Shown piece after piece: positions 6,849 through 14,359 of a stretch of 44,106 nt of DNA. Source of the stretch: Pseudomonadota bacterium (GTDB lineage: Bacteria; Pseudomonadota; Gammaproteobacteria; Steroidobacterales; Steroidobacteraceae); assembly GCA_023457495.1 (NCBI GenBank), contig JAEWLQ010000035.1, forward strand, positions 1-44,106. Direction: 5' to 3'. Positions within the stretch are counted from its first letter, which is position 1; each line of letters starts with the position of its first letter. The translations under genes were made by a program, and so were the position numbers. Below the pieces are notes generated by a model. It ran no database searches. It saw only the letters and a list, made by a program, of their open reading frames with translations, and was not told the DNA's origin.

Positions 6849-9068
6849 ATGGGCGATGTTCCGCGGTTGATGACCTTCGAAGCCTCCATGGAGCCCTACG
6901 CGCAGCTGGTGCGCTCGCTGCTGCCGCGCGCCGCTTCGGTGTGCCTGTTCGACAACACGGGCAAGCTCCTCTGGGCGAGCGCCGCCGAAACCAACCCGGA
7001 TCTGTTCGGGCTGGTGCTGCAGGCGATCACGCAGCTCGATGCCGAGCGAGATGGCATCGGCCAGCTCTGCGCGCTGCCCGACGATGCCCCCGCCTATCTA
7101 TTCTGGTTGCGCGACACACACGGCAACATGGCCGCGGCGGTGGCGATCGCCTGCAACCGTCTCAACAGCGGTGAAGTGTTGCCGTTCTCCTACGTGCACG
7201 ACCATCTCCGGCCGGCGCTCGAGCTGCTGCGCCGCGACCTGCTCGCGCGCGCCGACATCGAACAACTGAACGAATCGCTGAGCGCGCGTGACAAGGATCT
7301 CGAACTACTGCTGTCGGTGACCGGCACGCATCCGCAGGCCGGCGGCTCGGACGACCTGCAGGGCCTGCTCGCCAACGCGGCCGGGCATCTCAAGTGCGTG
7401 CTCGCCGGCATCGTCGTGCCGGACAAGGGACTCGTGCTCACGCATCCGGACTCGGGCGACAGCAGCATCCTCACGCGCACGCAGAAGCAGTTGCTCGCGA
7501 TCACGCAGACGCGCCTCGATCCGCTGGTGATCAACCGGATCGCGACACAGGCCGGGCAGGTGGCGATTCCCTATCGAATTCTCGCCTGCCCGCTGCGGCA
7601 GGGATCCGGCCGCACGTCGGGCGTGCTCGCGTTGTTTCGCCGTCTCGAGGCGCCGGAGTTCGTCGGCCGCGACGTGCACCTCGCCGACCTGCTCGCGCGC
7701 AAGGTCGCGGCCAGCATCGAGACCAGCTACGACACGCTTTCGGGATTGCTGACGCGCGCCGCGCTCGAGCAGCGCGTGAAGCTCACGTTCCAGGACGTGC
7801 AGGCGCGCGCGCAGCGCTGGAGCCTGTTGTACGTGGACATCGACGAGCTGCACGTCATCAACGAGAACTTCGGCATGCACGTCGGCGACCAGGCGATCGC
7901 GCAGATCGGCGACCTGCTGCGCAAACACCTGCCGCCGAACTCCGTCGCGGCGCGAATTTCCGGCGACCGCTTCGCGGTCGTCATGCCCTCGGAGATGGAC
8001 GAGGCCGCGATGTTCGGCGAGGGCTTTCGCGAAGGGGTGAGCCGCCTGTCCACCGCGCATGTCGACGCGCGCTTCCGGCTGTCCATCAGCCTGGGCGTGA
8101 CGCCGTTCAACGGCCACGACGGCGACATCGGCCGCTCGCTCGCCGAGGCGGAATCGGCGTGCAAGGCCGCCAAGGACCGCGGCCGCAATCGCCTGGAGAC
8201 CTTCCAGGAAAACGACGTCAGCATCATTCGCCGCTTCACCGACATCAACGTCGCGACGGACGTGCGCGCCGCGCTCGCCGAAAACCGCCTCAGGCTCGAG
8301 GCGCAGATGATCCTGCCGTTCAACGACGACGGCCAGTCGAAGCCGCACTACGAGCTGCTGCTGCGCATGCTCGACCCCGAAGGCAACAGCATCGGGCCGG
8401 ACCGATTCCTGTCCGCGGCGCTGCGTTACCAGATGATGCCGACCATCGACCGCTGGGTGATCTCGAGCGTCATCGAACTACTGCGTCCGCGCCGCGACCT
8501 GCTGGCGAAGGCGCCGGTCAGCTTCACGATCAACTTCTCCGGGCAATCGCTCACCGACGAGGAGTTCCCCGACTACGTGATCCGCAGCATCGAGAACAGC
8601 CGCATCAATCCGGCCGTGTTCTGCTTCGAGCTCACCGAGAGCGCGGCGGTGGCGAGCATGAAGGACGCCGAGGCGCTCATGTCCCGCTTGCGGAAACTCG
8701 GCTGCGGCGTGGCGCTCGACGACTTCGGCACGGGACTGTCGTCGCTGTCCTACCTGCGCGCCATGCCCGTTTCGATGCTCAAGATCGACGGCAGCTTCGT
8801 GCGCGACATCCTGCGTGACGAGCGCGCCGAATCGATGGTGCGGGCCATCGCGCAGCTGGCGCGCGCGATGAACATCACGACCGTGGCCGAATACGTCGAG
8901 ACCGAGGAGATCCGCACCCGCGTGCGTGCGCTCGGGGTCGACTACGGGCAGGGGTTCGCGATCGCCCGGCCGGTGCCGATCGGCGAGGTGCTCGACGTGC
9001 TGCCGGTGCTGGCGGCCGCGACGCCGGGCGCGTTCCTCCTCGACGAATCCGCGCGGGACACGGGCTGA
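6849..9068 (+). CDS. GGDEF/EAL domain cyclic-di-GMP protein, 739 aa
   Basis: Likely cyclic-di-GMP phosphodiesterase or sensor. The N-terminal 280 residues look like cytoplasmic sensory modules (a GAF-like part at about 145-285) with no membrane helices. The GGDEF domain (about 290-450) is degenerate: the signature reads SGDRF (371-375), so cyclase activity is unlikely. The EAL domain (about 475-725) keeps the catalytic set: E502 in ELLLR, INFSGQS, FELTES, LDDFGTG, LKIDGSF, AEYVET and YGQGFAIARP. I therefore infer an active phosphodiesterase, perhaps with GTP binding at the GGDEF site. The start is uncertain (in-frame ATGs at 6870 and 6888; no clear ribosome site). It sits between envC and ctpA, which are often adjacent, so it may be an insertion there. 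Confidence 0.85.
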   Translation: MGDVPRLMTFEASMEPYAQLVRSLLPRAASVCLFDNTGKLLWASAAETNPDLFGLVLQAITQLDAERDGIGQLCALPDDAPAYLFWLRDTHGNMAAAVAIACNRLNSGEVLPFSYVHDHLRPALELLRRDLLARADIEQLNESLSARDKDLELLLSVTGTHPQAGGSDDLQGLLANAAGHLKCVLAGIVVPDKGLVLTHPDSGDSSILTRTQKQLLAITQTRLDPLVINRIATQAGQVAIPYRILACPLRQGSGRTSGVLALFRRLEAPEFVGRDVHLADLLARKVAASIETSYDTLSGLLTRAALEQRVKLTFQDVQARAQRWSLLYVDIDELHVINENFGMHVGDQAIAQIGDLLRKHLPPNSVAARISGDRFAVVMPSEMDEAAMFGEGFREGVSRLSTAHVDARFRLSISLGVTPFNGHDGDIGRSLAEAESACKAAKDRGRNRLETFQENDVSIIRRFTDINVATDVRAALAENRLRLEAQMILPFNDDGQSKPHYELLLRMLDPEGNSIGPDRFLSAALRYQMMPTIDRWVISSVIELLRPRRDLLAKAPVSFTINFSGQSLTDEEFPDYVIRSIENSRINPAVFCFELTESAAVASMKDAEALMSRLRKLGCGVALDDFGTGLSSLSYLRAMPVSMLKIDGSFVRDILRDERAESMVRAIAQLARAMNITTVAEYVETEEIRTRVRALGVDYGQGFAIARPVPIGEVLDVLPVLAAATPGAFLLDESARDTG

Positions 9069-9078
9069 CATCAGCCCG
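9061..9078 (+). terminator. palindrome spanning the EAL-gene stop codon
   Basis: CGGGCTGA / TCAGCCCG is a perfect 8-bp inverted repeat with a 2-bp centre, and the TGA stop of the GGDEF/EAL gene is part of its left arm. No T-run follows, so if it acts on the RNA it is more likely a 3'-end stabiliser or a factor-dependent terminator than an intrinsic one. Confidence 0.4.
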
Positions 9079-9125
9079 CGCGCCGCCGCAGCGTCCGCTT
9101 CCCGATCTGGGTTAGGATTTGTCCC

Positions 9126-10427
9126 ATGAAGCTGCTGCTCATCGGGATCGTGATCGGCATCGTGATCGCCGCGGGCGGTGCGGTGTTCGCGCACCGTGAG
9201 CCTGCTGCCTCGCCCGGCACCCAGGTGGCCGCGGTCGCGCCGTCACCGTCCGTGCCGCTCGTTCCCGACGAGACGGCGCACCTCAATGAGGTCATCGAGC
9301 GGGTGCAGCGCGAATACGTCGAGGACGTGAAGCGTCCGCTGCTGATCGACGACGCCCTGCGCGGACTCGTCGGCGGACTCGACCCGTATTCTTCCTATCT
9401 CGACGCCGAGGAATACGCCGACCTGCGGGTGAGCACGGCGGGCACGTACGCCGGCATCGGCATCGAAGTGTCGACCGCGGACCGCGCGCTGCGCGTGGTG
9501 CGGCCATTCCGCGACTCGCCCGCCGCGGCAGCCGGCATCCGCAGCGGCGACATGATCTCCGCGATCGACGGCCAGCCCGTCGGCGCCGACCTCGATGCGG
9601 CGATGACGCGCATGCGTGGCCCGCGCGGGACTTCCGTGAAACTCGCGGTGACGCGCCAGGGCTACGCGCTGCCGCTCGAGTTCACCGTCGAGCGCGCGCA
9701 AGTCGACGTGCACAGCGTGGCCGTCGTGCCGCTGGATGGCGGCTATCTATATGCCCGCATCACGAACTTCAGCGACGCCACCGGCGAGGATTTCGCCGCG
9801 AACGTCGCGCGCGCGCGCCGCGAGCTCGCCGCCAAGCCGCGGGGCGTCGTGCTCGACCTGCGCAACAATCCCGGCGGCGTGCTCGAGTCGGCGGTGGAAG
9901 TCGCGGACCAGTTTCTGGAGGAAGGCGTGATCGTGAGCGCCGAGGGACGCACACCGGCCTCGCGCTTCAGCATGTCGGCGACGCCGGGCGACGTGTTCCC
10001 GGGCGTGCCCGTGGTCGTGCTCGTCAATGGCGGCACCGCGTCGGCCGCGGAAATCCTCGCCGGCGCGCTGCAGGATCACGATCGCGCAACCTTGTTGGGC
10101 CGGCGCACCTTCGGCAAGGGCTCGGTGCAGACCGTGATCCCGCTCACCCAGGGGCGCGCCGTCAAGCTCACGACTTCGCGTTACCACACGCCATCGGGCC
10201 GCTCGATCCAGGGCAGCGGAATCCAGCCCGAGCACGTCTTCGACGATGGCAACACGCTGCCGGCCGACCTCGACGACGCGCGCACGCGCCGGACGCTGGT
10301 GGCGCGCGATCCCGCTGTGCACGCGGCGCTCGAAATCCTCGCGGGCCGCAAGCCGCGGTCCGCCCCGCCCGGGCTCACCGCGAGCGTCGATACCGCCCAC
10401 TCGCACCCGTCTTCAACGAGAAAATGA
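9126..10427 (+). CDS. ctpA: S41 family C-terminal processing protease, 433 aa
   Basis: Periplasmic, membrane-anchored serine protease of the CtpA/Prc family. It has an N-terminal membrane anchor (about 1-22), a PDZ domain (about 90-180, including GIGIEVST and AGIRSGDMISAIDG), then the catalytic core with LRNNPGGVLESAVEVAD and the Ser306/Lys331 dyad in GGTASAAEI and FGKGSVQT, spaced 25 residues apart as in the family. In other bacteria CtpA trims peptidoglycan hydrolases or their partners; closeness to envC fits cell-wall work (inference). TAGGAT at 9113-9118, 7 nt before the ATG, suggests its own leaderless promoter. The dedA gene follows after 7 bp. Confidence 0.92.
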   Translation: MKLLLIGIVIGIVIAAGGAVFAHREPAASPGTQVAAVAPSPSVPLVPDETAHLNEVIERVQREYVEDVKRPLLIDDALRGLVGGLDPYSSYLDAEEYADLRVSTAGTYAGIGIEVSTADRALRVVRPFRDSPAAAAGIRSGDMISAIDGQPVGADLDAAMTRMRGPRGTSVKLAVTRQGYALPLEFTVERAQVDVHSVAVVPLDGGYLYARITNFSDATGEDFAANVARARRELAAKPRGVVLDLRNNPGGVLESAVEVADQFLEEGVIVSAEGRTPASRFSMSATPGDVFPGVPVVVLVNGGTASAAEILAGALQDHDRATLLGRRTFGKGSVQTVIPLTQGRAVKLTTSRYHTPSGRSIQGSGIQPEHVFDDGNTLPADLDDARTRRTLVARDPAVHAALEILAGRKPRSAPPGLTASVDTAHSHPSSTRK

Positions 10428-10434
10428 CCCCCGC

Positions 10435-11073
10435 ATGGAGTTGATCACCTGGTTCGTCGATTTCATCCTGCATCTCGATACACACCTCGTCGAGCTGTTG
10501 CGCAACTACGGTTTCTGGATCTACCTGATCCTGTTCCTCATCGTGTTCGCGGAGACCGGGCTCGTGGTCACGCCATTCCTGCCGGGCGACTCGCTGCTGT
10601 TCGCGGCCGGCGCGCTCGCGGCCGTGGACACCAGCGGCACGCTCACCGCGCCGTTGCTCTCCGCGGTGCTCATCGTCGCCGCGATCACGGGCAACACGAC
10701 TAACTACCATATCGGGCGGTGGATAGGACCACCGGCCTTCAGCGGGCGCATCCGCTTCCTCAAGGTGGAATACCTGCAGCGCACCGAGGCGTTCTTCCTG
10801 AAATACGGGCCGATGACCATCGTGTTGTCGCGCTTCCTGCCGATCCTGCGCACCTGCGCGCCGTTCGTCGCGGGGGTCGCGCGCATGCCCTACGCGCGGT
10901 TCCAGGGCTACAACTTCACCGGCGGCATCGTCTGGGTGCTGTCGTTCGTCTGGTTGGGGTACTTCTTCGGCAATCTCCCGTTCATCAAGGAGAACTTCGG
11001 TCTCGTGACCATCGGCATCATCGTCGTGTCGCTGATCCCGGTGGCCGTCATGGCGTTGCGCAAGCCGGCGTAG
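10435..11073 (+). CDS. DedA family membrane protein, 212 aa
   Basis: Integral inner-membrane protein of the DedA/VTT superfamily; members act in lipid (undecaprenyl-phosphate or phosphatidylethanolamine) translocation and envelope homeostasis. Conserved features are the acidic FAETGLVVTPFLPGDSLLFAAG segment (the re-entrant loop with E and D) and the arginine-containing LSRFLPILRTCAPFVAG segment. There are about five hydrophobic stretches. The ATG is 7 bp after the ctpA stop, in a run of same-strand genes. Which lipid it moves cannot be told from sequence. Confidence 0.9.
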   Translation: MELITWFVDFILHLDTHLVELLRNYGFWIYLILFLIVFAETGLVVTPFLPGDSLLFAAGALAAVDTSGTLTAPLLSAVLIVAAITGNTTNYHIGRWIGPPAFSGRIRFLKVEYLQRTEAFFLKYGPMTIVLSRFLPILRTCAPFVAGVARMPYARFQGYNFTGGIVWVLSFVWLGYFFGNLPFIKENFGLVTIGIIVVSLIPVAVMALRKPA

Positions 11074-11085
11074 GAGAGAACACCC

Positions 11086-11550
11086 ATGAGCGGGGCCGCC
11101 TTTCGCAGTTTCGCCCACCGTGTCGAGATCTCCGCGCCGGTACAGCGCGTGTGGCGCGCGTTCACCGACAGCCGGTTGCTGACCCAATGGTGCGCCGAGG
11201 GCGCATCGATAACGCCGCGCGAAAAGGGCTGGCTGCGGGCGACCTTCAGCGGCGGTATCGAGCTCGACGCGAGCATCGACGTCCTCACGACCGCGCAGCG
11301 CATGCGCCTGATCCTGCTGCCGACGCGGGGCATGCCCACGAACGACGCGGTCATAGTCGAGGATTTCCTGTTCGAGCGGGTCGCGGCGACGAGCACGGCG
11401 GTCAGGCTCCTGAGCAGTGGAGTACCTGCCGCCCAGGCGTGGGTGACGTACTATCTGCAGAAGCGCCGCCACTGGGAGCTGGCGCTGACCCGCCTCAAGG
11501 TCTTCCTCGAGAAGGGTCTCGACGACGAACGACCGGCAACGAGGTATTGA
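11086..11550 (+). CDS. SRPBCC/AHSA1-like domain protein, 154 aa
   Basis: START-like beta-barrel fold. The N-terminal pattern FAHRVEISAPVQRVWRAFTDSRLLTQWCAEGASI is the usual opening of activator-of-Hsp90 (AHSA1)-like proteins, and the C-terminal helix WELALTRLKVFLEKGL closes the fold. A strong ribosome site (GGAGAG) precedes the ATG. It is 12 bp after the dedA-family gene. Family members bind hydrophobic ligands or client proteins; the ligand here is unknown. Confidence 0.8.
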   Translation: MSGAAFRSFAHRVEISAPVQRVWRAFTDSRLLTQWCAEGASITPREKGWLRATFSGGIELDASIDVLTTAQRMRLILLPTRGMPTNDAVIVEDFLFERVAATSTAVRLLSSGVPAAQAWVTYYLQKRRHWELALTRLKVFLEKGLDDERPATRY

Positions 11551-11553
11551 GCC

Positions 11554-11934
11554 ATGGCGGGATTCATTCTGCGCGGACTGATCGCCGCGATCGGACTATG
11601 GGCGGCGACCGAGCTGTTCGATGGCTTCCACATCGACTCACCCCTCACCCTGGTGATCGCCGGACTGTTGTTAGGCGTGGTCAACGCCATCGTCCGGCCG
11701 TTCGCATTGCTGTTGTCGTTGCCGGCCCTGCTGCTCACGCTGGGACTGTTCCTGCTGGTCGTGAATGCCGCGATGCTCGGCCTCGTCGCGCTCATGTTGC
11801 CCGGCTTCCGGATCGACGGCTTCTGGACCGCCGTCGGCGGCGCGCTCGTGGTGAGCATCGTGAGCTGGATCGGCTCCTGGATGATCGGTTCGCGCGGCCG
11901 CGTCGAGGTGATTCACCCGCGGCGCCGGGACTGA
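11554..11934 (+). CDS. phage holin family 4 / YvlD-like membrane protein, 126 aa
   Basis: Small protein with about four transmembrane helices: FILRGLIAAIGLWAATELF, LTLVIAGLLLGVVNAIVRPFALLLSLPALLLTLG, FLLVVNAAMLGLVALMLPGF and ALVVSIVSWIGSWMIG. The VNAIVRP and LTLGLFLLVVNA motifs are the hallmark of the YvlD/holin-4 family, which is chromosomal and not evidence of a prophage. It starts 3 bp after the SRPBCC gene, so translation is likely coupled. Function unknown; it ends with the basic tail HPRRRD. Confidence 0.85.
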   Translation: MAGFILRGLIAAIGLWAATELFDGFHIDSPLTLVIAGLLLGVVNAIVRPFALLLSLPALLLTLGLFLLVVNAAMLGLVALMLPGFRIDGFWTAVGGALVVSIVSWIGSWMIGSRGRVEVIHPRRRD

Positions 11935-11958
11935 TCGCGCCTCGCGCCGGACGAATAG

Positions 11959-13215
11959 ATGGAATCCATTGACGGGATCTTCGATCCGGTCGTGACCTCG
12001 ATCGCGGTCGCGCTCGGCGTGGGACTGCTGGTCGGCGTCGAGCGCGAGCGGCGCAAGGGCGAGGGGCCCGGGCGCGGCGCCGCGGGCGTCCGTACCTTCG
12101 CGATCACCGCGCTGCTCGCCGTCCTGTGCGCGCTGAACGGCAATGCGCTGCTGCTGGGCGTCGCGGCGCTCGGCGTGATCGCGCTCAACGTCGCGGCGTA
12201 CCTGCGTTCGCATCCCGACGATCCGGGCCTGACGACCGAGGTCGCGCTCATCGCGACCTTCGTGATCGGTGTGCTCGCGGCCTCGCGGCCGATGCTGGCG
12301 GCGGCCGCGGGCGTGCTGCTCGCGCTGCTGCTGCACCTGCGCGAGCAGCTGGGACGATTCGCGCGCGACAAGTTGACCGAGCAGGAGCTGTTCGACGCGC
12401 TGCTGCTCGCCGCGGCGGCGCTGGTGGTGTTGCCGATCCTGCCGGACGAACCGATCGATCCTTGGGACGCGATCAACCCGCAGCTCGTCGGACGTGTGAC
12501 GGTGCTGATCATGGTGGTCAACGCGGCGGGCTACGTGGCGCAGCGTCTGATCGGCGCGCGCTTCGGATTGCCGATCGCGGGACTGGTCGGCGGCTTCGTG
12601 TCGAGTTCCGTCGTGATCGCGGCGATGGGGGATCGGGCGCGTCAGCAGCCCGAGGCGCTGCGCGCGGCGGTCGCGGCGGCGGCGTTGTCATCCGTGGCGA
12701 CGGTCGTGCAGCTGGTGCTGGTATTGAGTGTCGCCGATGCGTCGCTGCTGACATCGATGTGGCTGCCGCTCGCCGCGATGGCGGCCGCGAGCGTCGCCGC
12801 CGGCTTGTGGTTCACGTGGCATTCGGCGACGGAGCCGATGGAAGTCGGCGCGCTGCCCGGGCGGGCCTTCAGCCTGCGCGTGGCGCTGATATTCGCCGCC
12901 GTGTTCTGCGCGCTCGGCATTCTCGTGGTCGCGTTGCAGAAGGCGTTCGGTTCGAGCGGCGCGCTCGCGGCGTCCGTCGTCGGCGGCTTCCTCGATGCGC
13001 ACTCGACCTCCGCCTCCCTCGCCGGCCTGTCCGCCCGCGGCATCGTCACCCCCGACCTGGCGGTGCAGGGCATCGGTCTCATCATCACCACCAACATCGT
13101 GACCAAGCTGGTCCTCGCCCGCGTCGGCGGCGGCCAGTACTTCCGCCGCCTCGCCCCCAGCCTCCTCCTGATCGCCGCCGCCTTCTGGCTGGGGTGGTGG
13201 GTCGGTGCCGGGTGA
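11959..13215 (+). CDS. MgtC/SapB N-terminal and DUF4010 membrane protein, 418 aa
   Basis: Multi-spanning inner-membrane protein. Residues about 1-145 match the MgtC/SapB fold (GLLVGVERERRKGEGPGRGAAGVRTFAITALLA contains the family signature); the remainder is DUF4010 with about eight more helices, including GLPIAGLVGGFVSSSVVIAAM and GGFLDAHSTSASLAGL. The role is unknown; MgtC relatives affect magnesium homeostasis or ATP synthase. The stop codon lies inside the left arm of a 29-bp inverted repeat, so the last three codons (GCC GGG TGA) come from the dispersed repeat; it faces the EamA gene tail to tail. Confidence 0.85.
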   Translation: MESIDGIFDPVVTSIAVALGVGLLVGVERERRKGEGPGRGAAGVRTFAITALLAVLCALNGNALLLGVAALGVIALNVAAYLRSHPDDPGLTTEVALIATFVIGVLAASRPMLAAAAGVLLALLLHLREQLGRFARDKLTEQELFDALLLAAAALVVLPILPDEPIDPWDAINPQLVGRVTVLIMVVNAAGYVAQRLIGARFGLPIAGLVGGFVSSSVVIAAMGDRARQQPEALRAAVAAAALSSVATVVQLVLVLSVADASLLTSMWLPLAAMAAASVAAGLWFTWHSATEPMEVGALPGRAFSLRVALIFAAVFCALGILVVALQKAFGSSGALAASVVGGFLDAHSTSASLAGLSARGIVTPDLAVQGIGLIITTNIVTKLVLARVGGGQYFRRLAPSLLLIAAAFWLGWWVGAG

Positions 13216-13293
13216 GAAAAGACTGAGTTAGCTCGAGGCGGTCGCTTTCCGGTGCGCCGGCGCGGCTAACTCAGTCTTTTCTCACCCGGCACC
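13204..13293. repeat. 29-bp perfect inverted repeat spanning two convergent gene ends
   Basis: The left arm (13204-13232) and right arm (13265-13293) are exact reverse complements, separated by 32 bp that contain a smaller hairpin core CCGG-TGCG-CCGG. Each arm is a copy of the dispersed repeat also found at 2-30 and 14323-14351. The left arm holds the stop codon of the MgtC/DUF4010 gene, and the right arm holds the stop codon and last nine codons of the EamA gene. It could act as a bidirectional terminator or mRNA 3' stabiliser; no T-run follows. Confidence 0.85.
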
Positions 13294-14174
13294 AACGGCC
13301 AGCTGACGAGCGCGACGCCGGCGAACATGATCGCCATGCCGATGAGCTGGTTCGCGCCGAGGTGCTCGCCGAGGAACCACCAGCCGAGCACCGCGGCGAT
13401 GGCGGGGTTCACGTAGCTGTACGTGCCGACCAGCGCGGGCGTGGTGTTCTTCGCGAGCCAGGCGAATGCGGTGTACGCGATGCATGAACTCGCGATGGTG
13501 AGGTATCCCATCGCCGCGAGCCCGGGCTTCGACCACTCCCAGCGCGCGCCTTCACCGATCGCGAATCCCACCAGCGTCAGCATGGCGCCGCCGAGAAACA
13601 TCTGGATCGCCGTGAATGACAACACGTCGAGTTTCGAGTGCGCGTTGCGGATGTAGACGGTCGACGCCGACCAGCTGAACACCGCGAGCAGGATCAGCAG
13701 CTGCATGCCGAAGTGATTGCTGTCGAACGATCCGCGCGGCCAGATGATGAGCGTGGCGCCCGCGAAGCCGATGACGAGCCCGATCAGCGTGCGCCGGTCG
13801 AGCGCGTGCGCCCGCCGTCCGCGCGTCGCGAGCAGCGCGATCCACAACGCCGCCGACGCGTTGAGGATGGCGGTCTGGTTGGACGCGACGTGCTGCATTG
13901 CCCAGGTGGTGCAACCGTTCGCGATGAATACGTTGCCGACCGCGACGATGAACATGTGCTTCCACTCGGTGGCGTCGAGCTCGAAGCGGCGTCCGAGCGC
14001 GAGCGCTGCCAGGCCGAGGATGACGCCGGCCATCAGGAAGCGGAAGCCCCCGAACAACAGCGGCGGCAACGCATGTACGCCGATGCTCGCGACCATGTAG
14101 GTGGATCCCCAGACCAGGTAGACGATCGCGAAGCAGACGATGAGCTTCGCGCGACGCGAAGATTCCGTGGACAT
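13266..14174 (-). CDS. EamA/DMT family transporter, 302 aa
   Basis: Drug/metabolite transporter with ten predicted helices in two EamA repeats (about 10-140 and 155-290). The first helix FAIVYLVWGSTYMVASIGVHALPPLLFGGFRFLMAG is typical of the YedA/RhaT-like branch, and the second repeat ends in LVGTYSYVNPAIAAVLGWWFLGEHLGANQLIGMAIMFAGVALVSW. The substrate is unknown. I chose the ATG at 14174 (MSTESSRRAK) because it places the first helix normally; an in-frame ATG at 14243 adds 23 odd residues but sits 7 nt after a TAGAAT box. The last residues, VPGEKRLS, are encoded by the dispersed repeat, so the gene end was probably rewritten by repeat insertion. Confidence 0.85.
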   Translation of the reverse strand: MSTESSRRAKLIVCFAIVYLVWGSTYMVASIGVHALPPLLFGGFRFLMAGVILGLAALALGRRFELDATEWKHMFIVAVGNVFIANGCTTWAMQHVASNQTAILNASAALWIALLATRGRRAHALDRRTLIGLVIGFAGATLIIWPRGSFDSNHFGMQLLILLAVFSWSASTVYIRNAHSKLDVLSFTAIQMFLGGAMLTLVGFAIGEGARWEWSKPGLAAMGYLTIASSCIAYTAFAWLAKNTTPALVGTYSYVNPAIAAVLGWWFLGEHLGANQLIGMAIMFAGVALVSWPLVPGEKRLS

Positions 14175-14212
14175 CGAAGAGGTGGTACCGGGAGGGAGAG
14201 TCGGGACAAGGA

Positions 14213-14256
14213 AGGGGATGCGCCTCGCGGCACATCCCCTCATCTATGCAATTCTA
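14213..14256 (-). promoter_or_regulatory. promoter and structured 5' leader of the EamA gene
   Basis: A minus-strand TAGAAT (forward 14251-14256) is followed by a predicted transcription start near 14243. The leader then immediately forms a hairpin: AGGGGATG (14213-14220) pairs with CATCCCCT (14233-14240), and after one C-A mismatch three more pairs close a TCGC loop. About 70 nt of leader precede the ATG at 14174. A hairpin at the very 5' end could protect the mRNA or regulate translation. Alternatively transcription yields a leaderless mRNA starting at the ATG at 14243. Confidence 0.45.
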
Positions 14257-14288
14257 CCGCAGCGCTCGCGGGCGAAGGCACGCGGGTC

Positions 14289-14318
14289 CCGGCAATCCCG
14301 GTGCGGCCGGGTTGCCGG
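14289..14318. other. 12-bp hairpin with one bulge, next to dispersed repeat
   Basis: CCGGCAA-T-CCCGG (14289-14301) pairs with CCGGGTTGCCGG (14307-14318), leaving one bulged T and a 5-nt loop TGCGG. The apex resembles the small hairpin between the arms of the repeat at 13204-13293, so hairpin and 29-bp repeat may form one composite element. It lies about 40 bp after the OPT transporter stop on the minus strand, followed by no T-run, and could end or protect that transcript. Confidence 0.6.
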
Positions 14319-14322
14319 AGTC

Positions 14323-14351
14323 GCTAACTCAGTCTTTTCTCACCCGGCACC
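14323..14351 (-). repeat. dispersed 29-bp 3'-end repeat
   Basis: Identical over 29 bp (31 with two flanking bases) to the right arm at 13265-13293. In minus-strand orientation it begins 8 bp after the OPT transporter stop and reads GGTGCCGGGTGAG... onward, so it is at the 3' end of that transcript, as its other copies are for their genes. Confidence 0.85.
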
Positions 14352-14359
14352 AACCTCGG

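Noticed and set aside
11554..11934. Holin-like protein as a sign of a prophage
   Set aside because: The YvlD/holin-4 family is chromosomal, and no phage genes are nearby.
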